From NCBI GenBank assembly GCA_012934845.2, contig WNNJ02001318.1, forward strand, positions 1 through 64,000: a stretch of DNA of 64,000 bases, given 5' to 3'. This document shows positions 1-11,955 of the stretch, one piece after another. Source of the stretch: Pomphorhynchus laevis. Taxonomy: Eukaryota > Acanthocephala > Palaeacanthocephala > Echinorhynchida > Pomphorhynchidae. Position 1 is the stretch's first letter. Each line of letters starts with the position of its first letter. A model generated the notes under the pieces. The model did not search any database. It saw only the letters and a program-made list of their open reading frames with translations, and was not told the DNA's origin. Position numbers and translations under genes: made by a program.

Positions 1-762
1 ATAAATATATAAATAAATATTTATTAAATATAAATAATTATTAATTAAATTTATATATTAATTATTAATAGATAATATTTATATTAATATTAAATATTAA
101 TATTAATATTTAATATTAATAAATATTACGTCCACAGATAAACATGTTAATGTGCTTTTCATGTAAATGTTTGGGCACGTTTATAACATGGCATATAGCA
201 TTGAGGAATTTACTGGATAAAGTCATATTTTATATTTCGACCATAATATTGCTTTGAAAATTGTCTAAACTTAAAATAATTTTTATAACATTTTTATGAA
301 TAAATGATACCACAATATACAACAAATATTTGCTGTAAATTGTAATATTTATCTGTCGTTGACAACTAATTATGTCGAAATGCAATAGTATCAATAGTCG
401 TTCCTTTGTTATTCGTTACTAAAATAGGTCAAATCCTTTTATATAATTCTAGGTAAATATTTAAAACTGTAACTAGCCTTTCATAGCTGCTTTGTTTAAT
501 TGACACAATTAACTAACCTGAAGACTAAGTGGTTTAGTCGATTTATATATAAATGGATATGTTTGCTTGTAAAGTCCCCTTTGTTCCTATCATACTGTCA
601 TTAGATTTTGTTTTTGCACATTATACACAAGGAAAATAGCATAACGGATTTAATTAAATCGTATTTAATATTTAACTAGACATCATTAAACATTCAGAAA
701 GCAAAAATTTTTATTTTTAAATGTAAAATTTATTAATTGCATATATTGTTGACGTATTCTAG

Positions 763-846
763 ATACAATGCCGTTTTCACTGGAGACATCACCGATACCC
801 GACATTCAATCTGCTTTTCAAAATCAAATTGATTTCAAAGACGGTG
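763..846 (+). CDS. Possible short coding exon with start codon, possibly upstream exon of the OGFOD1-like gene
   Basis: A good acceptor (gacgtattctag) ends at 762, an ATG lies at 768 and a donor gtatgt begins at 847. The 26 codons read MPFSLETSPIPDIQSAFQNQ then IDFKDG, with base composition clearly less AT-rich than its surroundings. It lies upstream of, and on the same strand as, the OGFOD1-like exons and could be their N-terminus, but I see no convincing family match; the connecting exons are missing. Confidence 0.3.
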
Positions 847-1379
847 GTATGTTCTGAATTTTCAGCAAACTTTATAGATAACCACTTAAATAAGATGCTT
901 GACTAACTTCTAACTAGAATTAAGCCAAACATGTTCGTGCCCGTTTAATCTTTTAATACTAAGGACTGCTATATTATATATCCGTACTACTTATTTCACT
1001 CAATTCGCGAGTAATTCTAAAGTAATTATCTCGGTATATATAAAAAATGCATTTTTAAATTTGCCAAAAATACAAATAAATGTTTTTCTACCAAGAAGAG
1101 TAATAGTCTCTAAGAAAAGCAATATATTTACTTGGATAAAAGGCACATGGGGAAGGAAATTAAAGGTATATTTTAGTACCTTTATTACCTTTATGCTGGG
1201 TTCTCGAATTGACGAGTTTTAAATTTTGCAAACGTGAACTACAACAGTACAAAATACTGTTGTAGATTTTCGAAGCTATTTTAAAGAACTATGTGAATTC
1301 GATTTGCTGCGTAGTTCACGAAGCATTTGTGGGTTGGAATAACAGTTGGAATCTATGAAATAGATTATAGTCGTCGAAG

Positions 1380-1745
1380 GGGCAGACTGTATTCAGAACA
1401 GTGCCTTTGCGGAAGAATTTGTTGAGAAACAAAAGAAGTATTCCTCTCTGCATTCGATAATCTTTACGCTGAAACGTTTCATACATGTATCAATGAATTC
1501 ATTAATCTTGGATCTATTATTATATCGGATATGTGGAAGAGCAACGCTGGAATAGATAAGATTGAATAATATAATTGTCAGCATTACACTGTAAATCACA
1601 GTAAAGAATTTGTTTCAGACGAAGGTCAACATACTCAATCTATTGAAAGTTTTTGGAGAAATCTTAAAAGACGCAATAAGATTGAATATGGGACGTATAG
1701 AAAAATGATTAACTCATATTTAATAAAAATTTTATAGAGACAATC
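1380..1745 (+). mobile_element. Merlin (IS1595/ISXO2-like) transposase fragment, C-terminal half
   Basis: The plus frame gives, with interruptions, ETKEVFLSAFDNLYAETF, then SIIISDMWKS, QHYTVNHSKEFVSDEG and QHTQSIESFWRNLKRRN ending MINSYLIKIL. This is the DDE core of Merlin transposases: D in SDMW, the TVNHS..FV stretch and the HTQ.IE.FW..LK block that carries the catalytic Glu. At least one in-frame stop (between KIE and YNCQH) and a damaged N-terminal side make it a pseudogene. Inverted termini were not identified. Confidence 0.7.
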
Positions 1746-1904
1746 AAATAAAGATCCCACCCTCATATCACTGACCCCTGTTTTTTATTCTATATTAAGT
1801 ATAATTAATACTAACAGTGATTAAAAAGATGAAAAATTGAAAAGCAAAGATCCGTGACCATGTCCCAAGGAAAACGACGAAAGTGTCAGGTAAAAGCATT
1901 GCTG

Positions 1905-1986
1905 TCACACCCGCTGACCTATTCTCTGCTGTCGATAATCGTTATTATGAAACGTTACATAAATGTATGAAGGAATTTATTTATTA
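1905..1986 (+). mobile_element. Second small Merlin transposase fragment
   Basis: The frame from 1916 reads DLFSAVDNRYYETLHKCMKE then FIY stop, which lines up residue for residue with FLSAFDNLYAETFHTCINEF of the fragment 500 bp upstream. It is a separate, diverged copy or a duplicated piece of the same element in direct orientation. Confidence 0.5.
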
Positions 1987-2781
1987 ATGAACTTATAGCA
2001 ATAAACAAATTGAATAAACAAAAATATTTTTTCGGAATTCTAAACGTGAACCATCAAACCACGTATTATTTATAATTTATACCCATTCATTACATTTGGT
2101 ACAATTAAATTGAGCCGCTGAGTTCCGGGTGACTAGTTGTATTGTGTGTTTTCGTCCACACTTATTAAAATAAAATAAGTGATATAATATTATTTTGTAA
2201 TATAATAAACCAAAATAACACGCACAAGTTATAATTTTTATGATTAATATATAAAATTTAAACTGCTAATCTAAAAAATTTAAGTGTAACGTTTATTATA
2301 ACATGTTCACATGTAATGTAGGGATGTCATTGAAGAATTCATGATTAGATTCGATTGCTTATTTTTTTAAAAATTTGCTTTATTTCTTCCAGATCAAGTT
2401 TCAATATATTTAAATGATGTATCAGTAAAATGCACATATGATTTTATCTACATTTTGAATTAAAGAATAAATATATATACAGTTTTACAAAGGAAAAATA
2501 CTATTATAATAATTTCAAAAGTTTATAAAATGATAACTATTCTTTATTTAATGATAAAAATATATTATATTTTTACATATATTTTTAATATATTATATTT
2601 TTATATTAAACATTATATGTAATTTGCCCATTTAATGATTTTTATCCATTTAAAATTAAATGATATTGATTGTGGTTATTAATGTACAGTGCATTCTAAC
2701 ATCGATACCCCTAATTATCATTTTGATTCCAATTATTAACAACAAAATAATTTACAAATAATTCAACAAATAATTCACCTC

Positions 2782-2925
2782 TCAGCGTCCAATATAGCCC
2801 TTGATTCCGAAAACTTTAACTTTGGATAACGAAGAAGTTAGTTTCAAATAGAATACGCTTTGATTGTCCGATTGATACTCAAAACGTTTGAACGAGTAAC
2901 AAAAACGAAAACTGCGATTGAGCAT
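2782..2925 (-). other. Short open frame of uncertain status (47 codons)
   Basis: Minus-strand ATG to TGA, reading MLNRSFRFCYSFKRFEYQSD then NQSVFYLKLTSSLSKVKVFG. It is less AT-rich than the surroundings, but too short to judge and unrecognised. Confidence 0.15.
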
Positions 2926-3294
2926 CTTCAGAAAATTACAATGATTTTTGTATAACAAAATTCAAAACGATCACCGTCATTTGATTTAATCAGGTGCCGC
3001 TGTTATTAGCGATAAACAGCTGCTTATACTGTTGTTTGAATTTTTGGCACGATTTCGGTAACTTTTGATAGGTACACAAAACGCAATGAAAAAGGATGAT
3101 TCAAAATAGTTTTGACACAAAACAAAAATAATAACTATAATATTTTCATTCAAAATAAATAATTTGGAAAATATAGAAAAAATATAAAATTATAATTATA
3201 ATTAAAATTATAATAATTATTATTAAAATTACTAGAAAAATTAAATGAAGAATAAAAATTTAAAAAAATATTTAAACAAAATAATCGTTTACAA

Positions 3295-4080
3295 CATCTT
3301 TACAAAATATTTAACGTTACGTCAGGTTTAGTATTCGGCATAATAATATTGGAGTTTGTGTGAATGTAAAAAGCCTCAAGAATTTTTCTATTTAAGCAAT
3401 TGGTTTCTTTTGCTAAAACAACAGTAATATTATAGTCAATATTGTGATCTAAATTTAAACTATGGTCTATACTAGCGCGATTTAGGCCCATTTTTGAGTG
3501 TATTTGTGTTGTTTTAATCTAGTCTCTAATGGTTTGCCTGTTTGACCCACATATATTTGATCGCATTCTAGTCATTTTATCATGTTTGGTTTCTTTTTCA
3601 AAATGTTTTGTAACTTAGATATTTTACTATTATGCAAAACAATATTTGAAGTATTTAATGTTTTATTGTTTGAAACAAATATTTTGAAATTAATATTCCA
3701 AATATTATTTATAAATGGTGATCATATGTATTTCTTTTCTCTTTCTAGGCCAAAAACAATTCGTTTGTCAGTTTTAGTACTTTTGTATAAAGCCTCTTTA
3801 ATTGCCCATGATGGAAAACCGGTTTTATCTAATAGAATTCTAATTATCTAATTATTTGCTTCAAGTTCATTTATATCGGAAACAATAATCTTACTTCATA
3901 AAAACAAAGAATTGGCAGCATATATTTTCCAAGAGGTTGGGACATTGGTATTCCACGAAACAATATTTAAATTATTAAATTTTTATAATAAGAAATGCTA
4001 GCAAGCTATTTATTATATCGTTAATATCTGATAAGTGTAGCTATAGCCATTCCGATGGCATTTCAAAAAAATATATTAAC
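3295..4080 (-). mobile_element. Penelope-like element fragment (RT tail plus GIY-YIG endonuclease)
   Basis: Read on the minus strand, CDQIYVGQTGKPLETRLKQH at 3500-3565 is a GIY-YIG-type motif (Y-V-G-Q-T...R...H). It is followed by NRASIDHSLNLDHNIDYN and AKETNCLNRKILEAFYIH, the usual order in Penelope-like endonucleases. Upstream on the same strand, weaker sequence (GFPSWAIKEALYKS) resembles the end of the reverse transcriptase domain. The copy is an old fossil with several breaks. Confidence 0.65.
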
Positions 4081-5204
4081 TTGTGTGTTGTAATAAACCA
4101 TTGAAATATGAAATCGACTATATTTGAACTTTTGTGTGTTTTCCGAACAAAATCAACTTTAATCTAAGTATTATGTGTTGACTTTAAAAACTAAAACAAT
4201 CACAGTATTTAGTGTCGTTGCAAATTACACATGAAATCAATATACGACAATGACTAACCGCAACTGTAGTAACGGATTGCCCAACAATATTAAGTTAATA
4301 TTAACTTTATTTATTAATGTTACGATATTGAATTAATGCTAAATTTAAACATTTGAGTATTTTTAAAATTTTAAGACAAAATAAAAACGACATCTACTAT
4401 TAATAGTTTATATCTGAGGTTTGTAAAATTAGGTATGATAGAATTAGGAATGTATTATAATATATTATAATATATTTAAGATGTTAAAATGTAATCTCTG
4501 AAAATTACAAGCTGATTTTGTAATTATCTAAAGATGCTAGCAGAGAATAAATAAATATCAAATAAATTTTCCTCTTCTATTTTGATCTAGCTTCAATAAT
4601 TCTTTATCGATAGTGGATTATTATCAACTATTTTAAATAAAAATTTACATTCAAAATCAAACCATCAAGAACGAAATGCAAAGAGGAAAGTAAAAAATTG
4701 TGTATATAAAGTTGTGAGCTAAAGCCAATCGTATCTTTAATTATAATTCAATGACTATGATAATAGCAAATTATTTATGAAAACAATTATAAAACTAATC
4801 AAATTCAATTTAGAGAATTAATTAGGAATTCGTAAAATTAAAATGAATTAAATTCTAACGGATATATAAGAGATCAGCCTTAACAATCCTTTGTAGATAT
4901 TATTAAAATTATATTTAATATGTTCAGTTAAATATTATTAATATTTATTTAATATTATTTATAATGTTATGTGAATTACTTTTCTCAGTAACGATTTCTT
5001 CAACAGTTATTATCAATGATAGTCGTAATATTGCATAAAGTTTCTGATCAGAAAGTTTATGATCTCAGAAACTTTTTTTCACATAAAAAAGTTTCTGAAA
5101 TCATAACATATAATTGAACTAAAGAAGGTCATTCAAAAAGACCGAGAAAGCTTTTCTAATAAACAGTGCCAAACAATTGTCTGTTGATCTTCGTTTTGAT
5201 CATC
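4081..5204. other. AT-rich stretch, no gene seen
   Basis: No open frame, splice-flanked exon or recognisable element. Around 5038-5100 there is a short inverted pair built on tttctgatca/gaaactttttt. Confidence 0.5.
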
Positions 5205-5483
5205 ACTCATATATATACTTACCTATTTTGATAAATATATAAATATACTTACCTATTTTGATATATATATTATATATTATATATATTCACCGATTAGAAA
5301 ATACCGTAACAATTATATATACTTACCTATTTTGATTATATTTTGATAAATACACTTACCTATATATAATATATAATTATATATTATTATATATACTTAA
5401 GTATTTTGATATATAGATATACTTACCTATTTTGATATATATAATATATATTCACCGATTAGAAAATACTGTAACAAATATAT
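5205..5483. repeat. TA-rich degenerate tandem repeat
   Basis: The phrase acttacctattttgata recurs six or so times between runs of TATA, and ttcaccgattagaaaatac occurs at 5286 and again at 5450. Low-complexity expansion directly in front of the R1 units. Confidence 0.6.
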
Positions 5484-6110
5484 ATAATAGTAGTGCACGG
5501 ATGTGCTGAGTAGACAACGGTCCAGTATTTCTTACGAAATACGGCATTTATACTAAATGGTGTTTCTTGATAGACTGAACTTCGATTTACGACTTTCAGT
5601 CACCATGTCACTTCTAGACGACCACTGAGTACCCGGCAAGACTCATCAGTAAAATGAAGTACTCACTGGTCGTTTCGGCTGCCTGTGTGACATTGTGAAT
5701 AAAGGCGTTTCCGACACTTTGCTTAATTGATTGAGGCTTACGCTCTTTACCAGATTGAATTGCTGTGCGGATCATCCTTAAAAACTAGGCAGATGTCGCT
5801 GAATTGTCGCTGCACTCGTTGGATCCTTAATGGATACGGCAGGTGAAATATTAGTGCACGGATGTGCTGAGTAGACAACGGTCCAGTATTTCTTACGAAA
5901 TACGGCATTTATACTAAATGATTTTGCTTGGTAGACTGAACTTCGAGTCACGACTTTCAGTCATTATGTCACTTCTAGACGACCAATGAGGTACCCGGCA
6001 ACACTCATCGGTAGAATGAAGTACTCACTGGTCGTTTCGGTTGCCTGTGTGACATTGTGAATAAAGGCATTTCCGACACTTTGCTTTATTGTCTGAGGCA
6101 TACGCTCTGT
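5484..6110 (+). repeat. R1 family: two head-to-tail units (360-bp period), second truncated
   Basis: Each unit starts tagtgcacggatgtgctgag (5491 and 5851 for the shared part) and carries the same internal order: cttacgaaatacggcattta, tagactgaacttcga, gtcacttctagacgacc, actggtcgtttcgg, tgtgacattgtga. Unit 2 stops at about 6108, where the RTE LINE begins. Related units lie at 18263, 35049 and 55275. The start is the inverted complement of the family's right end (see 18976-19064). Confidence 0.8.
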
Positions 6111-8225
6111 TGCCCCTTTATATAGGGCTACCGAGCGCGTCCCCAGGTTGCGGATAGGGGAGGAGCCTTCAGATATGAAGGCTCATAAAAATGCCATTAA
6201 CCAAATATGGGCTATCACATTAACATGGCGAGATGGTCCCGCCATTTAATAAGAACTTGCCACCTCGAGTTTGGCGAACTCGGGTGATAATATCACAGCC
6301 TACAATAAACATCAATGAAAATGAACACGAAAAACTTCAAATGCGAAATAAGCTAACAATTCCCGATCAAACCCATTTGGTGAGTCCGGCTAGACATGCG
6401 ATTTATGAGTCCCCAAACTGGAGGTCATACCATCTTCCGAAATCATTCTTCCAAAACTCAAAAAAGTTAAGGACTGCGACTGTAAATGTGCGAACACTTT
6501 TGCAACCCGCTCAAACGATTTTATTGGTCAGAACTCTAGATATTCGTAATATCGGCATATGTTGTGCAACTGTATGTCGGATTTCAGATGTTGGGTCGGT
6601 CAACGTTAGTGTCCCCGGCAGTACTCGATACTATACTATGCTCTTCTCTGAACTGACGGATGGTTCCGGGTAACGAGGTGTCGCCATATTAATACGGTCA
6701 TCTATTATGCCCTACCTGATTGATTGGAGTCCAACTAACGATAAAATGGCTTCTGTACGACTAAGTGGCAAAAATTCAAACTAGACTGTCATCTGCGCAT
6801 ATGGTCTAAAAAATGTTACGGCTCCTGCAAACAATGAAAAATTCTATCGAAAGCTTGATAAGATTTTGCTGACATGACAATTCCCTCACGTCATTTTCTC
6901 GTGGTCAGCGGCGACTATAATGCACAACTTAAGTCTAGTGAATTGACTGCTCCCTTCGTTGAGAGATACGGTATTGGCAAAATGAGTGCGAACGATAACA
7001 AACACTTTGATTTGATGAGCACGCACTGTTTGATAGCGATGAACACTTACTTCAGCACCGGAAACGGCACCTATTTAAGTGGACATATGCTAACGGCAGG
7101 TTTGCAACCAAATTGACTTTATTCTGGTTCGCATACGGTGTAGAAAAGCCATCACAAACTGCTGCTCGTATTGGGGAATTGATGTGGTGACGACCACTCG
7201 CTGGAAATAATAGAAATTGAAGTGATATTCAAACCCAAGTCACCAAGATCAATGTTAATTCAACCTTATGTGCAACTACTAGAAAACGATTGTATCCGTA
7301 GGAAATACATCTAAATTTGTCCCACTTTCGGATAGAAATGAAGATGTTCGTCAGATCGGTGAACAATGGTCAAAACTAAAGAATGCGCTTTATTCTTCAG
7401 CTCACAATCTTCTTCCTTATCGCAAAAGGTCTAGGAACGATTAGATAAGTAAAGCATCAATTATGATCTCCGAACAGAGAAAGTCAAGCATGGCTGCAGG
7501 AAATATCAAAGAGACGACGATTCCGACTAACAAATTACGCGCCAGTATCCGTCATGATAAAGAGATATATTGGCTAGAAATTGCAAAACAAGCTTAAAAA
7601 GCAATTAGTAATGATAATGCGCGTAAGATTTTCAGTCTCATAAGAATATTCTACATACCTAGTCAGCATAGAAACATTACAGCCTTGTGGAATACCGATA
7701 TGTAATGTAAAGTGTTCGAAACGTCTGTACGGTTAGAACGCTGGAGAGTTCATTTCACGAATCTCTACCGGAATACAGATACCCAAACATGTTCATATCA
7801 CAATATCATATTTCAAGGACGTCAAGTATGCTCATATTTCAAGGACGCCAAGGATGCGCTGTGCACACAGATGTATTGAAAATCGACGATAACCCAGAAC
7901 AAGTAGTGAGATCAGCCAAGTAGTGAGATCAACACTAAAATGCAGAAAATCTGCGGGACTTAATCAAATTTATCATGAATTTATCAAGCATGGTGGTCCT
8001 GATGTTGTTGAATATCTGACGGATATGATCCTATGCATATGGAGCCACAATCTAGCAAATTACAATGTTCTAGCAAATAACAATGTCTCATTTTCAAATT
8101 ATCAAGAGCAAATGGCTTTTCAGAGTATACCTATACAATTGTTGTATAGAAGTTCTATACAACTAAAAGATCTATAATAGTGTTGGGAAGCCTAAAAAAG
8201 TTTGAGAGATTAATATACACACAAC
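6111..8225 (+). mobile_element. RTE-type LINE, 5' part (endonuclease and start of RT), broken
   Basis: Starts with a GC-richer 5' UTR (gcgcgtccccaggttgcgga). Endonuclease pieces: TATVNVRTLLQPAQTILLVR then TLDIRNIGICCA (6460-6590) and FLVVSGDYNAQL (6895-6930), followed by NDNKHFDLMSTHCLIAMNTY, as in RTE elements of trematodes (R.GTLNVRTL..., GDFNAQ). RT lead: CRKSAGLNQIYHEFIKHGGP at 7940-8000. Frames shift repeatedly and stops are frequent. Several short tandem duplications (7806, 7901, 8051, 8253) add to the damage. The remainder continues at 11960 after the inserted CR1 copy A. Confidence 0.75.
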
Positions 8226-8302
8226 TAAGTTTTAATTAGCAACTGGGATTTAAATAACATACAGTGCAATTGAATAACATACAGTGCAATCATCAGATCA
8301 CC

Positions 8303-9002
8303 ATGACAGAACAGTCTGCGAATAAGCGATGCTGCCCTTGTAATGGTCAAACAGCTGTTTGTAAGGGCTGTGTGTGCGTTCGAAATACATAGAATAGTAA
8401 ATGAGTCTATCAACTCCTCCCTCAACCGTCGCATCAATAAGCAGGTATCTCATGCTGTTTGTTCTTTTCAACGCACACCAGAGGTAGATAAATCTTATTC
8501 TAAATTAGCAAACTCTCTTGATAGGGAAAGCGCTAGGGCCTCACATCTGATAGTTCGTAATTTATCCGTTTCTGAAAGCGAGCAACAAGTTATATTAAAT
8601 CTCTTTGAGGAAATCGGTTGTCCTTTGGTCGGACAAAAATTAGACTTTCATCGACCTCCTGCACTTCATACTAACTCCCCTCAGTGGGTTAAGGTGAAAA
8701 CTAGCGTCAGTCATGTGGAATCATCTTCAAAATCTTCGTTTAAGCTTAAGAATTCATCTCTCTTTCATACGGTGTACTTGTGCCCTGATTTGTCGAAACT
8801 TGAACAAGAGGAACTTAAGAGACTACGGAAAGAATTATCCGAACGAAAAAAGTCAGACCCAAGTAAGCGATATTTTATTAGAGGACATAAGATAGTGGTT
8901 TCATCAAGTAGGGAAGCCCACGCAGTAAATGTGAGCTTACCAGTACTCGGCGAAGTTTCGTCTACAGGCAACAACAATCTTTCTAACCCAGCCAATATAT
9001 GA
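8303..9002 (+). pseudogene. CR1-like copy A ORF1 (Cys-rich start, RNA-binding C-terminal domain)
   Basis: The ATG at 8303 gives MTEQSANKRCCPCNG and QTAVCKGCVCVR, a Cys-rich knuckle of the kind found at the start of many CR1 ORF1 proteins, then a stop at 8392. A frame shifted by one (8343-9002) carries on: SASHLIVRNLSV-type segment (ASHLIVRNLSVSESEQQV), then LCPDLSKLEQEELKRLRKEL and RYFIRGHKIVV, the conserved C-terminal RNA-binding portion. ORF1 ends with TGA at 9000-9002; the ORF2 frame follows in the same phase 100 bases on. Confidence 0.7.
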
Positions 9003-9104
9003 CCAACGATTGAAAATGATTTAAAGGTAAATCCTCCAGCAAAACTTCAAGTAAATCATCCGGGGTATCCTCTAATTGATTATACTCCACTGCTCCCCAA
9101 ATCT

Positions 9105-11845
9105 TCCTGGAAAGTAGCCGTTTTAAATATCCGCTCTCTTAGTAACAAGGTTGATTCAGTATATGATCTTTTCCTTCATAAATCTTTGGATGTTTTGTGT
9201 TTAACCGAATCTTGGCACGTTGATTAGAATGATTACTCTCTTAAACGCCTCCGCTCTTTAAATCTCTCTGTGGCCGATAAGGCTCGTCAACGACCTATTA
9301 GTTCAAATCGATCAATTAACCACGGTGGTCTTATAGCTTTCTCTCACCATTAGTCTCCATTGCAATCATTACCGTTGCCATTTGTTCCTCTCACTTTCGA
9401 ACTACTTGGGTTCCGTGTAAAAGCCGGCTCGTTGTTTCTCAATATCTATTTATTCTATCGACCTGGATCATGTCATCCGTCTGACTCTTTTTTCTGTGAA
9501 CTGTCAAACTTACTTTCTTTCATCTTCCTCTCCGGTTTACCTTGCGTTGTACTAGGTGATATAAATGTTCGCTTAGACCGTCCTCGTGATTCCAATACCC
9601 TAAAGACGATTTCTACATTTAACGATCATGATTTTCAAATCATGTCTCCTCATTATTCTTCTGCTACCCATATTCTTGGCGGTACCCTCGATATTGTTGC
9701 CCTACCTACTATCTTGTGTCGTTCTTGGAAATTTCTCGACTTTTCCCTTCTTCGCTCTCATATTAACCGATCTCCGTTAATGTATCCTTCTTCTATCTAC
9801 CAATCCCCTAATTACTTATGTACCCTCTTTGACAATGTATTTTGCTCTATCCTCGATGAAATTCTTCCTCTTAAAACTTTTGTTCAATCACGGCAAAATC
9901 TTGCAACATGGTTCGACTCTGAGTGTGTGACTTCAAAACGCCTCCTGCGTCGTTCTTTCAGAACTTATCATCGTTATCTCAGACTATCTTCAGAACTTGA
10001 TTCATCCTTTTATCGTAACCAATTCTTTGCTCTTCGTCGTTCGCATAGGCAACTTCTGCGTTCTAAGTCACATAGTTTTTGGCGAAGCAAACTGGCTTCC
10101 GCTAATGACTCTCGAACTAAATGGAAAACTCTTAATTCTCTACTTTCTCGTTCCTCTGTCACCTCCACTCTTGATCCTTCTCAATTCTCCGATTACCTAA
10201 TTTCAAAAACTGTTTCTCTAATCGATTCGATCATCGTCCTTCCACAAATTTATTGTATCTCGTCTGTTTGTATCCCTGAGCTCTTTTATCTACTTGCGGT
10301 ATCTGAAGATGAGGTATCTTGCCTTCTTATTTCGTTAACTTGTAAGTCCTCTCCTGCCGATCCCATCCCTACTCGAATTCTCAAATTGTTGTCAACAGAC
10401 TTCACACCTTTCCTTACCAGCCTCTTTAACTCGTCAATAGTGAATGGAATATTTCCTGTTCTTTGGAAAACGTCCATTGTTCGTCCCCTACTTAAAAAGC
10501 CCTCTCTTGACCCCTCTCTTCCTTCATCTTATCGCCCAATATTAATTCTGCCAACCTTATCTAAAATTCTTGAACACATTGTCTTAGATCAGATAAACAA
10601 GTATCTCTCTTCATGGCAGCTTTACCCTTCTTTTCAATCTACCTACTGCTCCAATCATTCCACTGAACTAGCATGTCATAAAGTATTTTCTGATCTGCTC
10701 TTCGCTCGTGACAAAGGACTGTGTAGTGTGGTAATATCGCTTGATATTTCATCTGCATTCGACATTGTCGATCACGAAATCCTTCTTTTTCGTCTTCGCT
10801 ATCACTATGGTTTCTCTTCGTCCACCTTGGCTTGGTTCTCTTCGTATCTCTCCGATCGATCATTTTCCGTCCATTCTAATTCAATGTGTTCTCCTCTATC
10901 TTCTCTCTCTTGTGGTGTACCTCAAGGTTCTGTACTTGGCCCTATTCTATTTACGCTTCTTCTTGGAGATTTATCTTGTATAACTAGTAAATTCTGCTTC
11001 AGGGTAATGCAGTACGTTGATGATATACTTCTTTATTCTCATTCGTCTCCTCATTCCCTAAGGCAACTTTTCGTATCCGCATCTAATTGTCTTCGTGCTC
11101 TATCAGAACATCTAATTTCTTTGCGCATGTCCCTAAATCCTACCAAATCTAAAGTGTTATGGATTTTTCCCTCCATTGTTTCTGTTATTCCTCCATCTCT
11201 GTATCTTCAGACCACAATTATTCCTGCTATAGATAAACTAGTATTTCTAGGTATTCACTTCGACAATAACCTGCATCTCGATCCCTTCATTCGTGATAAA
11301 ACTAGGTCTTTAAATCTTCTTCTCCGTGATATTCGTCTCGTCAGAAATTCTCTAGATTTTAGTTCTTGTAAATCTCTTATCTCCTCCATTCTTTTCCCAC
11401 GTATTGATTACTGTCTTAGCCTTCTCGTTTTCTCTTAAAAGTCATTCCTTAAACCTCTTCAACGCCTCATTAACACTGCGGTGCGCATCCTTTTTCGACT
11501 TCGTAAATTCGATCATATATCCTATTTATCAAAACTTGGATGGCTATGTATTGAACATCACGTTCGTTTTCGTCTGCTTTGCCTGACTTATCGCCTTCTC
11601 CATTGTAATTCTCCTTCTTATCTTTATCTGCCAACTCTAAGTGAATCTCGATATCTTTCTACTCTCCTGCGTTTCTGTGATTCTCTTCTACTACAGGTAC
11701 CTATTCACTCAACCAACTTTGGCCGTCGATCCCTACATATCGCTGCTCCTCTCCTTTAGAATTCCTTACCTAATTAACTGCGATCATCATCCTCACTCCG
11801 ATTTTTTCAAAAAGCAGCTAAAATCGTTGCTACTAAACGATTAAC
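9105..11845 (+). pseudogene. CR1-like copy A ORF2 (endonuclease-reverse transcriptase)
   Basis: Endonuclease: VAVLNIRSLSNKVDS, VLCLTESWHVD, YRPGS, VVLGDINVRLDRP, THILGGTLDI. RT in the 692-codon open part (9360-11438): YRPILILPTLSKILE, SLDISSAFDIVDHEIL, GVPQGSVLGPILF, MQYVDDILLYSH (YVDD rather than the YADD of copy B). C-terminal part 11481-11843 in other frames. In-frame stops lie at about 9225 and 9352, the frame ends at 11438, and there are further shifts after that. A close relative of copy B at 45454. Confidence 0.85.
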
Positions 11846-11893
11846 GTTTTTTTTATTTTTTATTTTATCTGTTTCGCTGTTGTGGGCTTGTAA

Positions 11894-11910
11894 GCACACA
11901 GTCTGTGAGC
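11894..11910 (+). promoter_or_regulatory. CR1-like 3' UTR hairpin, copy A
   Basis: gcacacagtctgtgagc folds into a stem of seven positions (one A.A mismatch) with a 3-nt loop, followed by atttgccaca. The same element occurs at 48489-48505 and on the minus strand at 41863-41878 with paired base changes. It lies about 45 nt before the 3' end, the usual place of RT recognition signals in CR1/L2 elements. Confidence 0.6.
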
Positions 11911-11955
11911 ATTTGCCACATTAAAAAAACTTTCAACTTTCAACTTTCAACAATC

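Larger units (their letters stand above)
8226..11955 (+). mobile_element. CR1-like LINE copy A, inserted in the RTE LINE
   Basis: A two-ORF non-LTR element: Cys-rich ORF1 start at 8303, ORF1 RNA-binding part to 9002, ORF2 endonuclease from 9105, RT to about 11440, C-terminal part to 11843, then a 3' UTR with a hairpin (11894-11910) and a CTTTCAA microsatellite end (11930-11953). It interrupts the RTE element between its IWSHN region (8040) and NRVPLDLQ (11955 on), so it is younger than that host element. ORF2 has about five interruptions, so it is dead. Confidence 0.85.

Noticed and set aside
1-125. Origin-like or matrix-attachment AT tract
   Set aside because: Only simple TA/ATT repetition; nothing supports a specific role.
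10639-10863. Minus-strand frames across LINE ORF2 (also 10286, 12211, 45296, 46797, 47715)
   Set aside because: Shadows of the plus-strand reverse transcriptase frames.
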